Assembly: GCA_005877345.1 (NCBI GenBank)
Contig: VBPR01000079.1
Coordinates: 1-8,526 of the forward strand
From: Nitrososphaerota archaeon
GTDB lineage: Archaea; Thermoproteota; Nitrososphaeria; Nitrososphaerales; Nitrososphaeraceae
DNA: 8,526 nucleotides
Direction: 5' to 3'
Below the pieces are notes generated by a model, which saw only the letters and a list, made by a program, of their open reading frames with translations, was not told the origin of the DNA and ran no database searches. The first letter of the stretch is position 1; each line of letters starts with the position of its first letter. The position numbers and the translations under genes were made by a program. This document shows positions 5,180-8,526 of this stretch, in pieces.

Positions 5180-6424
5180 ATGAATGGCGAAAGGACAGGA
5201 AATAGTCAAGAAATAGCACCGAATGAATTGAAAAAGAAAATAGATAATCATGAGGATGTTTTTATTCTGGATGTTCGAACCCCTCAAGAATATGAATCTT
5301 GGAAATTATCCTACGATAATCATCAAAATCCTAAATTGATCCCCGTTGATCGTTTATTTTTAAATGATTCTAATTTGTTGAAAGAGATTCCAAAAGACAA
5401 AGAAATTGTTACTGTTTGTTCTCACGGAAATAGGTCAATGATAGCGGCAAGATTGCTTAATCAATTAGGATATAATGTAAAAAGTGTCAAGGGGGGAATG
5501 GCAGGATGGAATAAAGTCTACGATGTTGCAGAAATTGGAGTTCCTAAGGAAGCTCCCTTTAGAATATGTCAGGTAAGAAGAATATCTAAGGGATGTATGG
5601 GATATGTTGTATCTTCAAAAGAAGATGATACAGCAGTAGTTATAGATCCAAGCCGAGAGATTTATGAGGCTTTTCTGAATGTTGCCAAGGAAAATGGATT
5701 GAAAATAATAAAGGTAATCGACACCCATCAACACGCTGATCACGTTTCTGGAGTAGCAAAATTAGCTAAAAGCTTATCTTCAGAAACAAACGGGAAAACC
5801 CTCGCGTACTTTAGCTCCCTAGAGGAATACAACAGCCAAAATACAGAAATTAATATCAATTACATAAAAGACGGCGAACAAATAGAAATATCGAAGGAAA
5901 TTTCGCTAAGAGTTATTCACACACCCGGACATACAAATGGTAGTATGTCTTTTTTGATAAGCTATTCTGATGATACTGATGGAAAGAAAAGTACACAAGC
6001 CAATGCTCAATATTCCTATTTATTCACCGGAGATACCTTGTTTGTTGATAGTGTTGGACGTCCTGACTTAAGAGAAGAAGCAAAAAAATATGCTGGACTT
6101 CTGTATGAAACTTATCATCAAAAAATAGTTCAATTACCAGAGAATACTGTAATACTCCCTGCGCACTTTAATGGAAGTTCAATTACCTTAAAGCATGCTG
6201 TGCCAATAGCTGACACCATTGGTTCACTGAATAAAAAAATAAAATTTCTTTCCATGACTCATGATGAATTTGTTCATTTTATTACAGACACTTTGCCATC
6301 AAGGCCAATGAACTATAAAACAATTATAGATATCAATAAGAAAATACTACCATTTGACGACATGCAGATGCCTGATTTGGAAGCCGGTCCTAATTCCTGT
6401 GCTGTATCCCTCGAACCAAGATAA
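5180..6424 (+). CDS. Rhodanese plus persulfide-dioxygenase-type MBL fusion
   Basis: A 414-residue cytosolic enzyme for sulfane-sulfur handling. Residues 8-112 are a rhodanese domain: ILDVRTPQEYESW (29-41), the active loop CSHGNRS with persulfide-carrying Cys80, then GYNVKSVKGGMAGW. Residues 128-345 are a metallo-beta-lactamase fold of the ETHE1/persulfide dioxygenase type: DTHQHADHVSG (His183, His185, Asp187, His188), HTPGHTNGS (His251), TGDTLFVDSVGRPDL (Asp285) and LPAHF (His329). About 70 further residues close the protein. ETHE1-type enzymes oxidise glutathione or other low-molecular-weight persulfides to sulfite; the archaeal thiol carrier is not known from this sequence. The rhodanese comes first, the reverse of bacterial PDO-rhodanese fusions and CstB. 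A short polar insert (about 261-277) lies before the TGD strand. All catalytic residues are present. A convergent binding-protein gene lies 100 bases downstream. Confidence 0.9.
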   Translation: MNGERTGNSQEIAPNELKKKIDNHEDVFILDVRTPQEYESWKLSYDNHQNPKLIPVDRLFLNDSNLLKEIPKDKEIVTVCSHGNRSMIAARLLNQLGYNVKSVKGGMAGWNKVYDVAEIGVPKEAPFRICQVRRISKGCMGYVVSSKEDDTAVVIDPSREIYEAFLNVAKENGLKIIKVIDTHQHADHVSGVAKLAKSLSSETNGKTLAYFSSLEEYNSQNTEININYIKDGEQIEISKEISLRVIHTPGHTNGSMSFLISYSDDTDGKKSTQANAQYSYLFTGDTLFVDSVGRPDLREEAKKYAGLLYETYHQKIVQLPENTVILPAHFNGSSITLKHAVPIADTIGSLNKKIKFLSMTHDEFVHFITDTLPSRPMNYKTIIDINKKILPFDDMQMPDLEAGPNSCAVSLEPR

Positions 6425-6439
6425 TTTTACTTCCAGTTC

Positions 6440-6444
6440 TTTTT
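6440..6444 (+). terminator. T-rich stretch after the fusion gene
   Basis: TTCTTTTTG and CCTTTT follow the stop by 13-36 bases in the convergent spacer. They are plausible oligo-T termination signals for the plus-strand gene, with weak evidence. Confidence 0.3.
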
Positions 6445-6503
6445 GTTACTATTACCTTTTGGAATAAGCTCTTAGATTATGGATTAAAATGTGCATCTAG
6501 ATA

Positions 6504-6523
6504 GATCCAAATTTCAATGGATC
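6504..6523 (-). terminator. Hairpin directly after the binding-protein stop
   Basis: GATCCA (6504-6509) and TGGATC (6518-6523) are perfect 6-bp arms with an 8-base loop, beginning 1 base past the minus-strand stop codon. It could end or stabilise the transcript. No long T-run follows on the minus strand, so it is only a candidate. Confidence 0.3.
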
Positions 6524-6524
6524 G

Positions 6525-7649
6525 TTACTGGAGGGAATTGTTGGTAACGTTGACTAGAGCTGATTTGTTCGTATTGTCTGTTAATTTGGTCGCTACATTA
6601 ATGCCGTCAATTTCCTGCAGTCCTTTCTTTTTTAGGACTTGATTGAGAATGGTAAGATCATAAATTCCAGATAGATCTGGTTTGCTTTTACCAAGAAATC
6701 CTACATTAAAGGCATCACTGGCAGACTTGAATAATGATTGTTTAATAGGGTCATAGGTTAATTCTAATCTAGAAAAGGCCTCGGAGAGCTGTTCATCTGG
6801 GATAGTCTGTCCTGTCAGACTTTTCAATTCTGCGTTGAATGCCTTTAGTGCTTCTGCTTTATGGGAATTTATCCATAGCGTTTCATTAACATGTGCTTCT
6901 AATAATTTCCTTACTACTTCAGGATTTTGTTGAAGATAATCTGGATTAACAATTATGTTGGCAGTGACAAATTTTTTATCTGGCCACAACGTGCGTTCAT
7001 CCAAAAAAAGTCTGCTATTACCTTCCCTTATCAGTTTTTCACCCCAAGGTTCAGGGACCCAAGCCCCATCGATCTCTTTCTTTAATAGCAATGTCAAAAT
7101 ATCTGCATTCTTAACGGGGAGTATCTCAACATTTCCACCTTTATCCTTTGTCTTGTATCCATTGTCAAGTAGATATTTTCTCAGTGCAACGTCTTGAGTG
7201 TTGCCAAGCTGGGGAGAGGCAAACTTCTTTCCAGCAAAATCTTTTGTTGAATTAATGCCCGAGTCGTTTCTTACGACAAATATCGCACCGCCACTTGATA
7301 CACCAGAAATTATTTTGACGTTTTTTCCGCCAGAGACAACATATCCATTTATTGTTGGATTTGGACCCACATAAGCAACGTCCACCTGTTTTGCAAGAAG
7401 AGCTTCTATGGCTGATGGACCTGCATTAAAAACAAAAGGTTTTATTTCAATATTGTTGCCCAGTGCTTTCTGATAATCCCCATTCCCTATACCGATTACT
7501 GCTTGTGCATGATTAATGTTAGGAAAGTATCCAATTTTCAGTTCTTTTTTCTCTACCTGCGAATACGTATGATTCGAAATAGAATGTTGTGCAACAATTC
7601 CTCCTGCAATTAGTAAACCGACTACTGAAAGAAATAATCTTTTGTTCAT
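6525..7649 (-). CDS. ABC transporter substrate-binding protein, SsuA/NrtA/TauA-like
   Basis: A 374-residue exported solute-binding protein of the NMT1/SsuA class, which binds sulfonates, nitrate, taurine or thiamin precursors. Residues 1-20 are a signal or anchor helix (MNKRLFLSVVGLLIAGG) with no lipobox Cys. The mature part opens with LKIGYFPNINHA (37-48) and continues through PSAIEALLAKQVDVAYVGPNP (78-98), GGAIFVVRNDSGINS, DFAGKKFASPQLGNTQD (137-153) and GAWVPEPWGEKL (195-206), all typical of the family. The C-terminal tail is Asn/Thr-rich. ATG 7649 precedes the signal directly; TATA-like stretches lie at 7669-7676 and 7685-7691. No permease or ATPase gene is within the window, so its partners must be encoded elsewhere. 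It faces a persulfide dioxygenase, which mildly favours a sulfur substrate. The specificity is not readable from sequence. Confidence 0.88.
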   Translation of the reverse strand: MNKRLFLSVVGLLIAGGIVAQHSISNHTYSQVEKKELKIGYFPNINHAQAVIGIGNGDYQKALGNNIEIKPFVFNAGPSAIEALLAKQVDVAYVGPNPTINGYVVSGGKNVKIISGVSSGGAIFVVRNDSGINSTKDFAGKKFASPQLGNTQDVALRKYLLDNGYKTKDKGGNVEILPVKNADILTLLLKKEIDGAWVPEPWGEKLIREGNSRLFLDERTLWPDKKFVTANIIVNPDYLQQNPEVVRKLLEAHVNETLWINSHKAEALKAFNAELKSLTGQTIPDEQLSEAFSRLELTYDPIKQSLFKSASDAFNVGFLGKSKPDLSGIYDLTILNQVLKKKGLQEIDGINVATKLTDNTNKSALVNVTNNSLQ

Positions 7650-7817
7650 AAAATCATTTTCTCTTTAGCATATTTGAGTGCTTTGATATACATTATTTTA
7701 ACAAATCGTTTTGCATTAAGATACAATGATGAATCCTACACAGGAGTATTGAAGGGTTCGAATCAGGTATGATTGGATAGATACAGGTACGGATGCGGTA
7801 GTGAGTATATTCTTTTA

Positions 7818-8085
7818 ATGCCAATCCATTTTAATCATCAAATTACAGTCAGAGAAAACTTACCCCAAGGCGGGTAATAGAAGAAATACTTCCAATTGCT
7901 TTTGGAAGACCTGATAAAGTGATCTAAGAAGGAACTCTTAAAAATGCATAGAACTACGAGTAATGACGGTCATCCCAAAAAATTTTTCAATTGTGGTAAG
8001 GATATATAGGAAAGAAATTCATCCCTGCTAAACATGTGGCAATTTATGAGTCAAAATCTCGTGTTCCCTGATTTCCGATCGTTCC
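7818..8085 (+). pseudogene. Decayed tandem copy of the small protein encoded at 8269
   Basis: No frame is open, yet islands of similarity to the gene at 8269 appear in order and at nearly the same spacing. They are GTCAGAG (7848 versus 8281), GCGGGTAATA (7870 versus 8305), GCATA against GCTTA for the Ala-Tyr codons (7946 versus 8383), an IVV.I stretch at 7990 matching IVNL (8425), GCTAAAC against GCTGAAC (8027 versus 8464) and GTG..TTC near 8061 matching VEF (8497). Intervals are 22/24, 76/78, 44/42, 37/39 and 34/33 bases. Read across frameshifts the remnant gives VRENLP, AGNRRNTSN, F-KT, ELLK, AY, FF-IVVRI. A possible old start is ATG 7818. Stops and small indels are scattered throughout, so this is an old inactivated paralogue. 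The end is approximate. Confidence 0.65.
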
Positions 8086-8240
8086 TATCGATGCTAGTAC
8101 TATTATAAATAATCTGGAATCTGGTTGGGGATTAAGTCATCAAACTTCTAATGTTTCTCTTTTTTGCAGTATAACTGACTGAATCCCCTACATATCTATT
8201 TTTAAGCTTCAAATTCGTGGAAGCCCGTTAAATCAAAGAC

Positions 8241-8248
8241 TTTTATAC
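8241..8248 (+). promoter_or_regulatory. TATA-like box of the right-edge gene
   Basis: TTTTATAC is centred about 25 bases before ATG 8269, fitting a leaderless start. Confidence 0.45.
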
Positions 8249-8268
8249 GATACAGGATAATAGGACTT

Positions 8269-8526
8269 ATGAGATTTCTGGTCAGAGCTCAAATTTCAAC
8301 AGAAGCGGGTAATAAAATGGTAAAGAATCCAAAATTTTTGCAGGATCTTGAGAACTATATCAAAAAAGTGAATGCTGAGGCAGCTTATTTTTTTGAAGCA
8401 GGTGGAGATAGGACTTTTGCGTTTATTGTTAACCTTGAAAGTGCTGACATGATACCAGACATAGCTGAACCATTATTTCAAGACATAGGAGCGAAGGTTG
8501 AATTTCATCCCGTAATGTTATTTGAG
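8269..8526 (+). CDS. Small conserved archaeal-type protein of unknown function, 3' end cut by the window edge
   Basis: The frame runs 86 codons from ATG 8269 to the right edge with no stop. The protein opens with MRFLVRAQISTEAGNK, then a Lys/Asn-rich helix (17-36), AEAAYFFEAGGDRTFAFIVNLESAD (36-60), and MIPDIAEPLFQDIGAKVEFHPVM (61-83). The strand-helix-strand-strand-helix-strand order suggests a single compact alpha/beta unit like dimeric alpha-beta-barrel proteins, an inference from pattern only. From memory, proteins with AYF..G.R...FIV and IAEPLF..GA.VEFHPVM recur as hypotheticals in Nitrososphaera-type archaea and are about 90-95 residues, so only a few residues are likely missing. No signal peptide and no obvious catalytic motif. 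A decayed paralogue lies about 180 bases upstream in the same orientation. The real function is unknown. Confidence 0.8.
   Translation, partial: MRFLVRAQISTEAGNKMVKNPKFLQDLENYIKKVNAEAAYFFEAGGDRTFAFIVNLESADMIPDIAEPLFQDIGAKVEFHPVMLFE

Noticed and set aside
6955..7197. 80-codon plus-strand frame inside the binding-protein gene
   Set aside because: Antisense to conserved SsuA-like motifs, with Ser/Leu-rich composition typical of a shadow frame and no promoter.
7755..7764. GGTTCGAATC, resembling the T-loop of a tRNA or a tRNA-derived attachment site
   Set aside because: The flanking bases do not form a T stem, no acceptor or anticodon stem is present within 80 bases on either strand, and no integrase gene is nearby.
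7947..8055. Short plus-strand frames of about 20-24 codons downstream of the binding-protein gene
   Set aside because: They are fragments of the decayed paralogue and not independent microproteins; each covers only one island of similarity.

Overview
The window looks like chromosomal DNA of an ammonia-oxidising archaeon of the Nitrososphaerales (Nitrososphaera / Nitrosocosmicus type). This is inferred from several features: strongly AT-rich DNA, small genes separated by long spacers, TATA-like boxes about 24-30 bases before many starts with no Shine-Dalgarno (leaderless transcripts), non-ATG starts, a Mut7-C protein, and several tiny two-CxxC zinc proteins. No tRNA, rRNA, transposase, integrase or CRISPR array was found.

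Layout, left to right. 1-85 (-): start of an unidentified gene cut by the edge. 290-709 (+): cupin. 792-1025 (+): small unrecognised, perhaps decayed ORF. 1299-1799 (+): Mut7-C protein with a zinc ribbon. 1842-1958 (+): 38-residue zinc ribbon, followed by half of another one (1982-2071). 2138-2692 (-): hemerythrin-like HHE protein. 3004-3174 (-) and 3298-3579 (+): a divergent pair, a 56-residue two-CxxC protein and a small exported protein. 4065-5016 (+): a CatE-like VOC (glyoxalase/extradiol) protein split in two by a frameshift. 5180-6424 (+): rhodanese plus persulfide-dioxygenase-type metallo-beta-lactamase fusion. 6525-7649 (-): convergent SsuA/NrtA-like periplasmic binding protein. 7818-8085 (+): badly decayed copy of the small protein whose intact copy starts at 8269 and runs off the right edge.

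No long operon is visible. Most genes appear to be transcribed singly from their own TATA box. The one thematic link is sulfur: a persulfide dioxygenase/rhodanese fusion faces a binding protein of the sulfonate/nitrate/taurine class, although no permease or ATPase gene accompanies it. The cupin, VOC and HHE proteins are metal-binding folds, but nothing ties them into one pathway.

The most useful observations are the decayed tandem paralogue at 7818-8085, the frameshifted VOC gene, and the zinc microproteins at 3004-3174 and 1842-1958, which are short enough to be missed by routine annotation. I see no convincing new multi-gene system.
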